Below are positions 52,710-61,403 of a stretch of DNA of 64,000 nucleotides, one piece after another. The notes under the pieces are model-generated. The model saw only the letters and a program-made list of their open reading frames with translations, was not told the origin of the DNA and searched no databases. The translations under genes and the position numbers were made by a program. The DNA comes from Palsa-147 sp963771905 (GTDB lineage: Bacteria > Acidobacteriota > Terriglobia > Acidiferrales > UBA7541). Location of the stretch: positions 62,001 to 126,000 of the forward strand of contig CAVYVI010000014.1 in NCBI GenBank assembly GCA_963771905.1, given 5' to 3'. Every line of letters starts with the position of its first letter. Position 1 is the stretch's first letter.

Positions 52710-54170
52710 TTACTGTGCGACGGCGAAGGCCGTCACAATGCGGTAGATAAAATCCACGCCCTTGCGGAAAGAATCGAGCGGGATACGCTCATCATCGGCG
52801 TGCATGCGCAGGCGATCCTCCTGGGTCAGCGGGAAGGGAAGCAGGCCATATGCCTGCACGCTGCGAAGACGCAACGGTGTCGAATCGGTCGCGCCCGTGG
52901 ACATCATCGGCAGAACGAGCGTGCCGGGAAATTCCTGCGACGCGGCCTTGGCGATCGCTTTGTAGAGAGCCGAGTCGAGCGCGGAGGACGGCGCTGTCTC
53001 CCAACCATCCGGCTCGACTTCGAATTTAACTTGCGGGTCGTTGACCAGTGGGGCGAGCTTCGCAAGGAGCGGCGCGAGCTGATTGCCGGGCAGGAGGCGG
53101 ATATTCAGGGTAGCTCGCGCGACGGACGGAACGACGTTCGCGCGAACTCCCGCCTCTAACATAGTCGGCGCGATGGTGTCGCGCAGCATGGAATTCCAAT
53201 ATGGATCCTGCGAAATGATGCGCGCGGCGTGTTCCTGCCGGTCGGGTGATTCGAGCGCGCGCATCCATTTTCCGGTTTCTTCGTCTTCGACGGTCGCGAG
53301 TTGCTCAAAATAGGCGCGCGTAATCGTGCTGAGCTGTACCGGGGCCTGATACGCGCCGATCTTTTCGATCGCGGCGGCCAGATGCACGACGGCGTTGTCG
53401 GGCCGGGGGATGGAGCCGTGGCCAGAGGTACCCGTGGCTACGACTTCCACGTTAACGGAAACTTTCTCGCTCGCCTGAATGCCGATGTATTGGATCTTGC
53501 CGTCCTTGGAGACGACATAACCGCCTTCGTTCAGCGCGGAGCCCGCGGCGATTTTGTCCCAGTGCTTCTCGACTGCGAATTTCATACCGGTGGGTCCGCC
53601 GGCTTCCTCATCGCCTTCGGCGAGAAAGATGACATCGCGATTCAAGCGGACGGCGCCGCGTTTCAGCGCGACGATCGTGGCCATATTCGCCGCCAACATG
53701 CCTTTGTCGTCAATCGCGCCGCGGCCGTATAGATAACCATCTTTGATGATTCCGCCGAAAGGGTCGACGCTCCACTTGCTCTTGTCGACGCCCACGACAT
53801 CCATGTGCGCCATCAGGAGTAACGCCCGCGACGGATCCGGAAGCGCGCCGGAGGAGAGCCTCGCGACGATGATGCCCCGTCCTGGCGCGCTCTCGAAGAT
53901 TTCAAACGGAATTCCCTCTTTCTGGAGAATGCCGCCGATGTATTTCGCTACCAAGAGCTCATTCCCCGGCGGATTCGAGGTATTGATGCGGATTAAATCC
54001 TGCAGCCAGACGAGAGCTTCGTCGCTGATTTTGGCAATATCCGAAGATGGCGCGACGGGCGGGAGCACTGCGGTCTGGGCTTGGGCGCGCGTCTGGGCCA
54101 GAGCCGACGGGACAGGCCACGCGCCAACGAGCACACACAGAACTACCGCGACAAGAGATTTCCGGAGCAT
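52710..54170 (-). CDS. M20-family metallopeptidase, exported (second paralogue)
   Basis: The 486-residue protein starts with a signal peptide (LVAVVLCVLVGAWPVPSALAQ). It has the M20 zinc motifs: LLLMAHMDVVGVDKSKW, GRGAIDDKGMLAANM with the bridging Asp, AEGDEEAGG, and the late RMHADDERIP with a His ligand. It closely parallels the protein at 23721-25160, including NTSNPPGN near the N-terminus, so the two are paralogues. A likely role is periplasmic dipeptide or acyl-amino-acid hydrolysis. The ATG at 54170 fits the signal peptide; upstream codons to 54443 do not. It precedes pyk by about 160 bp. Confidence 0.9.
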   Translation of the reverse strand: MLRKSLVAVVLCVLVGAWPVPSALAQTRAQAQTAVLPPVAPSSDIAKISDEALVWLQDLIRINTSNPPGNELLVAKYIGGILQKEGIPFEIFESAPGRGIIVARLSSGALPDPSRALLLMAHMDVVGVDKSKWSVDPFGGIIKDGYLYGRGAIDDKGMLAANMATIVALKRGAVRLNRDVIFLAEGDEEAGGPTGMKFAVEKHWDKIAAGSALNEGGYVVSKDGKIQYIGIQASEKVSVNVEVVATGTSGHGSIPRPDNAVVHLAAAIEKIGAYQAPVQLSTITRAYFEQLATVEDEETGKWMRALESPDRQEHAARIISQDPYWNSMLRDTIAPTMLEAGVRANVVPSVARATLNIRLLPGNQLAPLLAKLAPLVNDPQVKFEVEPDGWETAPSSALDSALYKAIAKAASQEFPGTLVLPMMSTGATDSTPLRLRSVQAYGLLPFPLTQEDRLRMHADDERIPLDSFRKGVDFIYRIVTAFAVAQ

Positions 54171-54330
54171 TCCGACCCCCGGCAGAAGGAAATTCAAAAT
54201 GAATTGCGCAGTCACAATTAATCCTAGCACGACGCGAAGAGGCGCCAACCTCTCGGACCGGACCTGTTCCCAGCGCAGCAATTGACCATCCGTTGCGCTC
54301 ATGGCAGCATCAAAGGCCGAAGAGGGGACA

Positions 54331-55443
54331 ATGAGAATTAACCCATGGATTCGCGCGGCTGCGCTGGCCGTTTTGACGCTGGCGCTGGCGATTCCGCCCG
54401 GCACTCTGCGAGCGCTCGCGCAACAGGATTCCGGTCCGATCAAGCCGCAGCAGGGCCAGCAATCGGCGCCTCCTCAGGCGCCGGCGCAACCCGCGCCGCC
54501 GCCGAATGGGACGCAGCCGCGGGATCAACAGACGCCGGGCTACTCGATTTCGGTCGAATCGAATCTCGTCAATGTCGACGCCGTGGTGACCGACAACGAC
54601 GGAAATATTCTTACAGGGCTCAAGAAAAATAATTTCCGCGTGCTCGATGACAATCAGCCGCAACAGATCACGAATTTCGCGCCGACGGACGCGCCGATCA
54701 CGATCGTCCTGCTTATGGAATTCAGCCAGCTCGGTTACGGATACTTCGCCTACAACGCGAGAAATTGGTCATTCGAATTCCTGAGCCATTTGAACAAGAA
54801 GGATTGGGTTGCGCTGGTCACCTACGATTTGCAGACGCATGTCGAAGTGGATTTCACTCAGAACAAAGATGAAATCCAGCAGGCGCTGTATGGCCTGATA
54901 TACCCTGGCTTTCATGAAGCAAACACATTCGACGCGCTCATCGAGACAATCGACCGCTTGCAGGATGTAAAGGGAAAGAAATCGATTCTGTTATTGTCGG
55001 CGGGATTCGACACGTTCAGCAAACACACGCTCGACCAAACCCTAAAGCGCTTGAAGAACACCGAAGTCACGGTATTCTGCATCGGAATCGGCGAGGAGCT
55101 GTTTGTGCGCTCGGTTCGGGACGGTGGCATCGCTTACCTTCAGGCGAAAAATCAGCTCAATACGTTTGCTAAAATGACCGGAGGCTTCGCCTGGTTTCCC
55201 CGCTTCGACGGCGAGTTGCCGGGGATCTTTCAGTCGGTGACGGCGTTTCTGCGAAACCAGTACACGATCGGGTTCGTGCCTTCGAATCCGACGCACGACG
55301 GGAAGTATCACAAGCTAAAAGTTGAAGCCCTTGACGACAAGGGCGATCCGCTCACCGTGAACGACAAGAAGGGAAGACCGAAGAAAGTGATCGTATACTC
55401 GAGGGAAGGATATACGGCGCTGGCCGGCACAGTCGGTGATTAG
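54331..55443 (+). CDS. VWFA-related protein of the acidobacterial type, exported
   Basis: The 370-residue protein has a signal peptide (AALAVLTLALAIPPGTLRALAQ), a Gln/Pro-rich linker, then a segment SVESNLVNVDAVVTDNDGNILTGL followed by a von Willebrand A domain. The usual MIDAS DxSxS position reads LMEFSQLGYG, so metal binding is probably altered. This layout is the VWFA-related family frequent in Acidobacteriota; function unknown, presumably periplasmic binding or scaffolding. GAGGGG lies before the ATG at 54331, which is preferred over the ATG at 54301. It is divergent from the M20 gene. Confidence 0.88.
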   Translation: MRINPWIRAAALAVLTLALAIPPGTLRALAQQDSGPIKPQQGQQSAPPQAPAQPAPPPNGTQPRDQQTPGYSISVESNLVNVDAVVTDNDGNILTGLKKNNFRVLDDNQPQQITNFAPTDAPITIVLLMEFSQLGYGYFAYNARNWSFEFLSHLNKKDWVALVTYDLQTHVEVDFTQNKDEIQQALYGLIYPGFHEANTFDALIETIDRLQDVKGKKSILLLSAGFDTFSKHTLDQTLKRLKNTEVTVFCIGIGEELFVRSVRDGGIAYLQAKNQLNTFAKMTGGFAWFPRFDGELPGIFQSVTAFLRNQYTIGFVPSNPTHDGKYHKLKVEALDDKGDPLTVNDKKGRPKKVIVYSREGYTALAGTVGD

Positions 55444-55502
55444 AGGACACGGAGTGAAACAGGAGTGGATGCAGTTGTCCGGGCGATGGCGCCCGGGCGC
55501 CA

Positions 55503-56564
55503 TCAATACCCCCGCGAAAAATCCACGCGGTTTAGCAGTTCGCGGCCGTCGAACCATCGCTCCAGATTTTCAATCAGCAGATTCGTCTGCCGCGTCCACA
55601 AATGCTCGCTCGCTGCGGCGAGATGCGGTGTGATGAGGACGTTGTCGAGTCTCCAAAGCGGACTTTCCGGCGGCAACGGCTCGGCCGAGGCCACGTCCAG
55701 CGCGGCGCCGGCAATTCTGTGCGTTTCGAGCGCGGCGACAAGCGCGGCCTCGTCGATTAACGATCCGCGAGCAACATTGACGAGATAGCTATCGGGCTTC
55801 ATCGCCGCCAATTGCCGTGGGCCTATCAAGTGATGCGTGTCCGCTGTTTCCGGTGCAGCCAGGACAACGTAGTCGGCTTCGGCAAGAGCCGCGTCGAGCT
55901 GCGCTGCCAGATAGATCTTCTCCGCGAGTGCAGTGTCGCCGCGACCCGAACGCGTTACCGCGCGGACGGTCATTCCAAATGCTCGCCCGAGTCGCGCCAC
56001 TTCTTTCCCCACGGCGCCCAATCCAACGAGAAGTAACACGGTACCGTGCAATTCCCGCGGCGAAGGCTGCGCATCCCAGATTTCCTGCTGCGCCCAGTGA
56101 TGTTCACTCCGGTAGCGGAGTGCATCTGGAAGGCGGCGCGCGAGGGCGAGGAGCATTCCCAGAACGTGCTCGCCGATAGGAATGCTGTGAGTCCCGCTCG
56201 CGTTCGTCACCAACACGCCGCTTTCGCGCAAGGCCGGATACGATAATTGCGCGATGCCCGCCGCGGTCGAATGAATCCATTTCAATTTGCTCGCCCAGGG
56301 AAATTGATTCGGGCGGATCGAATAACCGACAAAGATGTCCGTGTCGGGCAGTTCGGCATCCAGGCGATCGTAATTCGGCAGATGCACGACGCGCATTTCG
56401 GGGAAGCGCCGCTGCACGGCGCGGCCCATTTCCTCCGGCGGACGCCAGAGGTTGAATGGGTGCCAGACGCAGATGAGCAGCTTGGTTTGCGCTGGTGTGG
56501 CGCGGATTACTTTTGTCGGAATGTTCGGTGCCATGTTGTGCGCCCAGATCCCTTGCCTAACCAT
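55503..56564 (-). CDS. D-isomer-specific 2-hydroxyacid dehydrogenase family protein
   Basis: The 353-residue enzyme has the NAD fold VLLLVGLGAVGKEVARLGRAFG and the family's catalytic elements: Arg in LVNVARGSLIDE, Glu in ASAEPLPPESPLW and His in LITPHLAA. The family reduces 2-oxoacids or oxidises D-2-hydroxyacids. The specific substrate is unclear, as glyoxylate/hydroxypyruvate reductases look alike. The ATG at 56564 overlaps the gpmI stop by one base (TGATG), implying translational coupling and supporting this start over the internal Met eleven codons in. Confidence 0.9.
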   Translation of the reverse strand: MVRQGIWAHNMAPNIPTKVIRATPAQTKLLICVWHPFNLWRPPEEMGRAVQRRFPEMRVVHLPNYDRLDAELPDTDIFVGYSIRPNQFPWASKLKWIHSTAAGIAQLSYPALRESGVLVTNASGTHSIPIGEHVLGMLLALARRLPDALRYRSEHHWAQQEIWDAQPSPRELHGTVLLLVGLGAVGKEVARLGRAFGMTVRAVTRSGRGDTALAEKIYLAAQLDAALAEADYVVLAAPETADTHHLIGPRQLAAMKPDSYLVNVARGSLIDEAALVAALETHRIAGAALDVASAEPLPPESPLWRLDNVLITPHLAAASEHLWTRQTNLLIENLERWFDGRELLNRVDFSRGY

Positions 56565-58138
56565 CAGCGGCCCGGACCAAGAATTCTTAAGTCGCGGCCA
56601 GTCATTTCAATGGGTTCAGCATCGTTGAGAATGCCGAGCATGGTCGGAGCGATGTCGCGAAGCGAGCCGCCCGGGCTGAGCCGTGTGGCGGAGTCTTCGG
56701 AGACCAGGATGAACGGAACAGGATTCGTGGTGTGATAGGTATGCGGGCCGCCGGTTCGGGGATCGATCATCGTCTCGGCGTTGCCATGATCGGCGGTGAT
56801 GATCCAAGCGCCGCCGCGCGGACGGAGCGAGTGAAAAATCCGGCCGAGGCATCCATCGACCGTCTCGACGGCTTTTATCGCAGCTTCGAGCTTTCCAGAA
56901 TGTCCAACCATGTCGGCGTTCGCGAAATTCATAATGATGGCGTCGAAATCGCCTTTTTCGATCGCTTTCACGACCGCGTCGGCGACTCCCGCCGCCGACA
57001 TCTCCGGTTTGAGGTCGTATGTCGCGACTTTCGGCGAGGGCACCAGAACGCGCTCCTCGCCCGGAAAGGGCTTCTCGACGCCGCCATTGAAGAAATATGT
57101 GACGTGCGCATACTTTTCGGTCTCGGCAACGCGGAGATTCCTGTAATGCAGCTCACCAAAAACTTGCGCAAGAATATGCTCGAGCTTTTCCGGCGCCTGG
57201 ACGTAGCGCAGCCATGGCCACGTCTTTTCGAACTGAGTCATGGCAACGTAGCAGAGATTCTTCGGACGGCTAGGATCGCTAAATTCCTTGAATCCGGGTT
57301 CCGCGATGGCACGCGTCATTTGGCGGGCACGGTCCGCGCGGAAATTGAAAAAAATGACGGCGTCGTCATCGCGGATCACGCCGCGCGGGGCGGGCGGGCG
57401 GCCGGTGGCGGGTGTATCGGCGATCGCGACGGGAACAATGAATTCGTCAGTCACGCCCATTTCGTAGCTGGAACGAATCGCCGCGATCGGATCAGAGAAC
57501 GTTGCTTCGGACTGACCGTGAACGATGGCGCGATAAGCTTTCTCGATGCGTTCCCAACGATTGTCGCGGTCCATCGCGTAATAGCGGCCGTTGACGGACG
57601 CGATCCGGCCAACGCCGAGTTCGCGCATTTTCTGTTCGAGCTGCTGCAGGAAGCCCATGCCGCTTTCAGGCGGCGTATCGCGGCCGTCGGTGAAAACGTG
57701 AACGAACACGCGCTCGACGTGGTTTTCGCGCGCCATGCGCAGCAGCGCGAAAAGATGTTGGATGTGCGAATGCACGCCGCCGTCGCTGACCAGGCCCAGG
57801 AGATGAAGCTGGCGTTCGCAGCCGCGCCGCATGGCTTCGAGTAGCAAGGGCTGGCGAAAGAATTCGCCACTCGCCATAAGCGCATCGATACGCGTCACAT
57901 CCATCTGCACGATGCGTCCCGCGCCCATGTTCATGTGCCCGACTTCGCTATTGCCCATTTGACCTTCGGGCAAACCAACGAAGGGACCGGAGGTATGAAT
58001 CAGGGTGTTTGGGAATTTCCCGAGGAGATCGTCGTAATTTGGCTTGCGAGCAAGAGCAATCGCGTTGCCCTTCGTTTCAGGAGAAAATCCCCAACCATCG
58101 AGGACGGTGAGTACCAGAGGCTTTGGTCGCTTGGCCAT
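56564..58138 (-). CDS. gpmI: 2,3-bisphosphoglycerate-independent phosphoglycerate mutase
   Basis: The 524-residue enzyme interconverts 3- and 2-phosphoglycerate using two manganese ions. D14 (LTVLDGWG) and S64 (QMGNSEVGHMNMGAGR) are the metal ligand and phosphorylated Ser. RVFVHVFTDGRDTPPESG, NFRADRARQMTRAI, NFANADMVGHSG and ITADHGNAETM supply the remaining conserved sites. The length is typical. The start has no strong ribosome site. The following dehydrogenase gene overlaps the stop, and the E1 gene lies upstream on the same strand by 68 bp, so a central-metabolism operon is likely. Confidence 0.96.
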   Translation of the reverse strand: MAKRPKPLVLTVLDGWGFSPETKGNAIALARKPNYDDLLGKFPNTLIHTSGPFVGLPEGQMGNSEVGHMNMGAGRIVQMDVTRIDALMASGEFFRQPLLLEAMRRGCERQLHLLGLVSDGGVHSHIQHLFALLRMARENHVERVFVHVFTDGRDTPPESGMGFLQQLEQKMRELGVGRIASVNGRYYAMDRDNRWERIEKAYRAIVHGQSEATFSDPIAAIRSSYEMGVTDEFIVPVAIADTPATGRPPAPRGVIRDDDAVIFFNFRADRARQMTRAIAEPGFKEFSDPSRPKNLCYVAMTQFEKTWPWLRYVQAPEKLEHILAQVFGELHYRNLRVAETEKYAHVTYFFNGGVEKPFPGEERVLVPSPKVATYDLKPEMSAAGVADAVVKAIEKGDFDAIIMNFANADMVGHSGKLEAAIKAVETVDGCLGRIFHSLRPRGGAWIITADHGNAETMIDPRTGGPHTYHTTNPVPFILVSEDSATRLSPGGSLRDIAPTMLGILNDAEPIEMTGRDLRILGPGR

Positions 58139-58206
58139 GGCTGGTTAGGATACACGGAAAACGTTGTACGTTTGAATCGGAGCAATCTAAACGGAAGTCC
58201 GCGCGG

Positions 58207-60690
58207 CTAGCCCGGCCCCCGCGTGGAAGTGAAGGCGAGCGTGAGGAGCGTCTTCTGTTCCATTTCGTGGGCGCCGGCTGAGCCGGTTGCGGGGCTTGCG
58301 CTCGCCGAGCGCTTTACGGAGAGCACCGGGCGTCCGCGGGCGATGCGCTCGAGACGCGGGAGCAAGAACGCCAGCGCGCCCATGTTCGCCGGCTCCTCCT
58401 GCACCCATACGAATTCTCGCGCCCCGGCGTGACGTTCGAATTCCGCAGCGAGTTCGGCTTCGGGGAACGGATAGAGCTGTTCGAGGAAAACGATCGCGGT
58501 CGAAGTATCTTTGCGCTTCTTGCGCTCGGCTTCGAGCTCGTGGCCGATCTTGCCGGTACAAATCAGAACGCGCGTCGGATCCTTTGCCGTTTCATCGGGA
58601 ATCACAGTCTGGAAATGTCCTTCGGCCAGTGACGCGAGGTGCGAAGACGCCGCTGGATTTCGCAACATGCTCTTCGGCGTGAAAATCACGAGAGGTTTGC
58701 GCCACGCACGCAAAGCTTGCCGGCGGAGGAGGTGGAAATATTGTGCGGCGTTCGAGGGCTGGCAGATTTGGATGTTATCGCGCGCGGCCAGCTGCAGATA
58801 GCGCTCGATGCGTGCGCTCGAATGCTCCGGCCCCTGTCCCTCATATCCATGTGGTAGAAGTAGGACCACACCGGAAAGCAAATTCCACTTGTCCTCGCCC
58901 GCGGCGATGAACTGGTCAATGATGATCTGCGCGCCGTTGGCGAAATCGCCGAACTGCGCTTCCCACAGAACGAGCGTCTCCGGGTAATCGCGGCTGAAGC
59001 CATATTCAAAGCCGAGAATGGCGGCTTCGGATAGGGTCGAATTGTAAACCTCAAAGAGGGCCTGATCGGCGCTCAAATTCGAAAGCGGGATGTAGATTTC
59101 CTCATTCTCGATATCGATGAGCGCCGCGTGACGCTGATTGAATGTTCCGCGGCGGGAGTCCTGGCCGCTCAGGCGGACGGGCGTGCCGTTGCGAAGGAGC
59201 GAGCCGAACGCGAGCGCTTCCGCCATGCCGAAATCGATCGGGCGCTTGCCGTGCGCCATTTCGGCGCGCTGTTCGAGGAGCTTTTTCACTTTCGGATGAA
59301 TGTGAAAGCTGGAGGGATAAGCCGCAAGCGCGTCGCCGAGTGTCGCGAGCTCTTCGAGTGGCACAGCGGTTGCGACTTCGAATGATGGCTTGTAGCGGCC
59401 GCCGCGATACGCGTCCCAATATTCCGGCAACTTCCGCATCACCGGATTTTTTTCGAGTTCTTCCGCTGCTTTTTGCGCCGCATCGAGTTCCGCGCGAACC
59501 TTCTCGACGCTCGGGCTCGCGTCCACGCCTATTTTTTCCGCATAAATCTGCCAGAGCGGCGGGTGGGCCTGAATCTTGCGATAGCGAAGCGGCTGCGTAA
59601 TCGTGGGATCGTCGACTTCGCTGTGTCCGTGGCGGCGATAGCCGATCAAGTCGATCACAACCGCGCTGCCGAATGTATAGCGATATTCGAGCGCCATGCG
59701 CCCAACCCGCACAACGGCGTCGGGGTCCTCCGCGTTTACATGAAAGATGGGAATGGGCAGCCGCTTCGCGAGGTCCGAAGAAAACCGCGACGAATGCGAC
59801 TCAGCCGGAACAGTCGTAAAGCCGATGAGATTATTGACGATGATGTGAACGGAGCCGCCGACGGTAAATCCCTCGACATTCGCAAAATTCAGTGTTTCCG
59901 CCCACACACCCTGGCCCGCGAACGCCGCGTCGCCGTGCAACAGAATAGGCAGGACGCGCGGCTGACCACCTGCTCCGAGCCTCGTCTGTTTCGCTCTCGC
60001 CCGACCCATCGCGACCGGGTCCACCGCCTCCAGATGGCTGGGATTCGAAACGAGATGCATCGCGATGCAGTGGCCGTCGGGCGTGACGAAATCGCCCGTG
60101 GCGCCCAGATGATATTTCACGTCGCCGCTGCCGAGAACGCTGCGCGGGTCCACGTCCTCGAAACGCGCAAACACCTCCGCGGCGGCGCGTCCGATCGTGT
60201 GGACCATCACGTTTAAACGGCCGCGGTGACTCATCGCTACGACGCCTTGCTCAACTCCATGCGCGGCCGCAGCATCCAAAATCTCGTCCAGAAGTGGAAT
60301 CAGCACCGCGTTTCCTTCGAGCGAGTAGCGCTTCGTTCCGAGGTAGCGAGTCTGCAGGACTTGCTCGAAGATTTCTGCACGGACGAGGCGCTCGAGAATT
60401 CGTTTCCGGTCCGGCGCAGGCGATTCCGTTTCCATCCGCTGCGCGATCCACCGGCGACGTTCCTCGTCCGGAATGTGCATAAAATCCGCGCCGATGCTTC
60501 CGCAGTAATATCCGCGGGCTTCGGCAGCGTCTTTGGTGTCGCTATCGAGTTCCGGCATCGGCACCGGCTGCAGATCGCCGAGTGGATCCAGATTTGCTTG
60601 CAAATATCCCCAACGGCGAAACGCGTCGAATATCGCTTCGCGTTTTTCCGAGCCCGATGTTGCCTCGACCGTCGCGTGTCCGCGCGCCAT
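58207..60690 (-). CDS. sucA: 2-oxoglutarate dehydrogenase E1 component
   Basis: A ThDP-dependent decarboxylase of the 2-oxoglutarate dehydrogenase complex. GVVAMSHRGRLNVMVHTIGR, HLGATGDFVTPDGHCIAMHLVSNPSHLEAVDPV, GDAAFAGQGVWAETLN and GYRRHGHSEVDDPTITQP are classical SucA segments, and RLSGQDSRRGTFNQRHA marks the transketolase-like domain. At 827 residues it is shorter than the usual 900 or more because the N-terminal segment that contacts E2 is missing. The ATG at 60690, behind AAGGGG, is preferred over the ATG at 60717, which overlaps a perfect -10 box. E2 and E3 genes are not nearby. Confidence 0.94.
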   Translation of the reverse strand: MARGHATVEATSGSEKREAIFDAFRRWGYLQANLDPLGDLQPVPMPELDSDTKDAAEARGYYCGSIGADFMHIPDEERRRWIAQRMETESPAPDRKRILERLVRAEIFEQVLQTRYLGTKRYSLEGNAVLIPLLDEILDAAAAHGVEQGVVAMSHRGRLNVMVHTIGRAAAEVFARFEDVDPRSVLGSGDVKYHLGATGDFVTPDGHCIAMHLVSNPSHLEAVDPVAMGRARAKQTRLGAGGQPRVLPILLHGDAAFAGQGVWAETLNFANVEGFTVGGSVHIIVNNLIGFTTVPAESHSSRFSSDLAKRLPIPIFHVNAEDPDAVVRVGRMALEYRYTFGSAVVIDLIGYRRHGHSEVDDPTITQPLRYRKIQAHPPLWQIYAEKIGVDASPSVEKVRAELDAAQKAAEELEKNPVMRKLPEYWDAYRGGRYKPSFEVATAVPLEELATLGDALAAYPSSFHIHPKVKKLLEQRAEMAHGKRPIDFGMAEALAFGSLLRNGTPVRLSGQDSRRGTFNQRHAALIDIENEEIYIPLSNLSADQALFEVYNSTLSEAAILGFEYGFSRDYPETLVLWEAQFGDFANGAQIIIDQFIAAGEDKWNLLSGVVLLLPHGYEGQGPEHSSARIERYLQLAARDNIQICQPSNAAQYFHLLRRQALRAWRKPLVIFTPKSMLRNPAASSHLASLAEGHFQTVIPDETAKDPTRVLICTGKIGHELEAERKKRKDTSTAIVFLEQLYPFPEAELAAEFERHAGAREFVWVQEEPANMGALAFLLPRLERIARGRPVLSVKRSASASPATGSAGAHEMEQKTLLTLAFTSTRGPG

Positions 60691-60715
60691 CACTTTTCCC
60701 CTTGTCCCAGTTCCC

Positions 60716-60721
60716 ATTATA
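60716..60721 (-). promoter_or_regulatory. -10 box of the sucA promoter
   Basis: A perfect TATAAT lies on the minus strand, 26 bases before the chosen sucA start. No good TTGACA-like -35 box is found at 16-18 bp. Its position makes a start at 60717 unlikely. Confidence 0.45.
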
Positions 60722-60756
60722 AACGCATCCGGCTTTCCGCTGCTTGGCGCCGGACG

Positions 60757-61305
60757 CTACGAAGACTCCCAAATTCCCAAAAGGCGTCGGACGAGAACTG
60801 CCTGCCCAGTGTGATACGCATTGTGATCGGCGAGGAGCAGCAATTCGCGAAGAATCGTCTGGCCGGTGCCGTGTGGGATGCGAGCGTAGAGGTTCGTCTT
60901 CGGATTCAACGCGAGTCTTTTCATGTCCTCCAGACCACGCTCGATCGCGCGCGTCGAGTCATCCCATGCTTTGTCGCTCGGCGGCGCGTCGTTCGAGGGC
61001 CAGTATCCTGAGGGCCAATGCGGCGAAACGTGCTTCGAGTCGCGGGTGAATTCGAGGATGTCCCACTGCGAGATCCGAATGTGCTCGAGCAATTGCCAAA
61101 GTGAATATGGCAAGCCACCGGGCTTCACGCCGCGAAGATTCGCCGGTACGCCGGCAAACGCGTTTTTCCACCACACATGCGCGTGGCTGCCGCTCAGCAA
61201 GACCGCCAGATGCTGGCGAACAGCCTTGTCGCTGTCGTACGGTGCATTCGCCGCTTTCTTCGCGCGACTCTTGGATTTGCGAGCAGGTTTCACATTTTTT
61301 GCCAT
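60757..61305 (-). CDS. DinB-like four-helix-bundle protein
   Basis: The 182-residue protein has a Lys-rich N-terminus (MAKNVKPARKSKSRAKKAAN) and then a DinB-superfamily bundle with the three metal-site His regions: SHAHVWWKN or LLEHIRISQWD early, and LADHNAYHTGQAVLVRRLLG at the end (HxxxH). Such proteins are often divalent-metal-dependent thiol transferases or of unknown role. It lies upstream of sucA on the same strand, about 66 bp away, and is divergent from the Tat-signal aminotransferase gene. Confidence 0.88.
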   Translation of the reverse strand: MAKNVKPARKSKSRAKKAANAPYDSDKAVRQHLAVLLSGSHAHVWWKNAFAGVPANLRGVKPGGLPYSLWQLLEHIRISQWDILEFTRDSKHVSPHWPSGYWPSNDAPPSDKAWDDSTRAIERGLEDMKRLALNPKTNLYARIPHGTGQTILRELLLLADHNAYHTGQAVLVRRLLGIWESS

Positions 61306-61403
61306 GATGGCCTCCGCATTTCAGATACAAATGGCTCCATCGTCTTGCCAGCCGCGCACTTGGGGCACATAATCGCGGCGTCAAATTTGCCCGAGAGGTC
61401 CTG

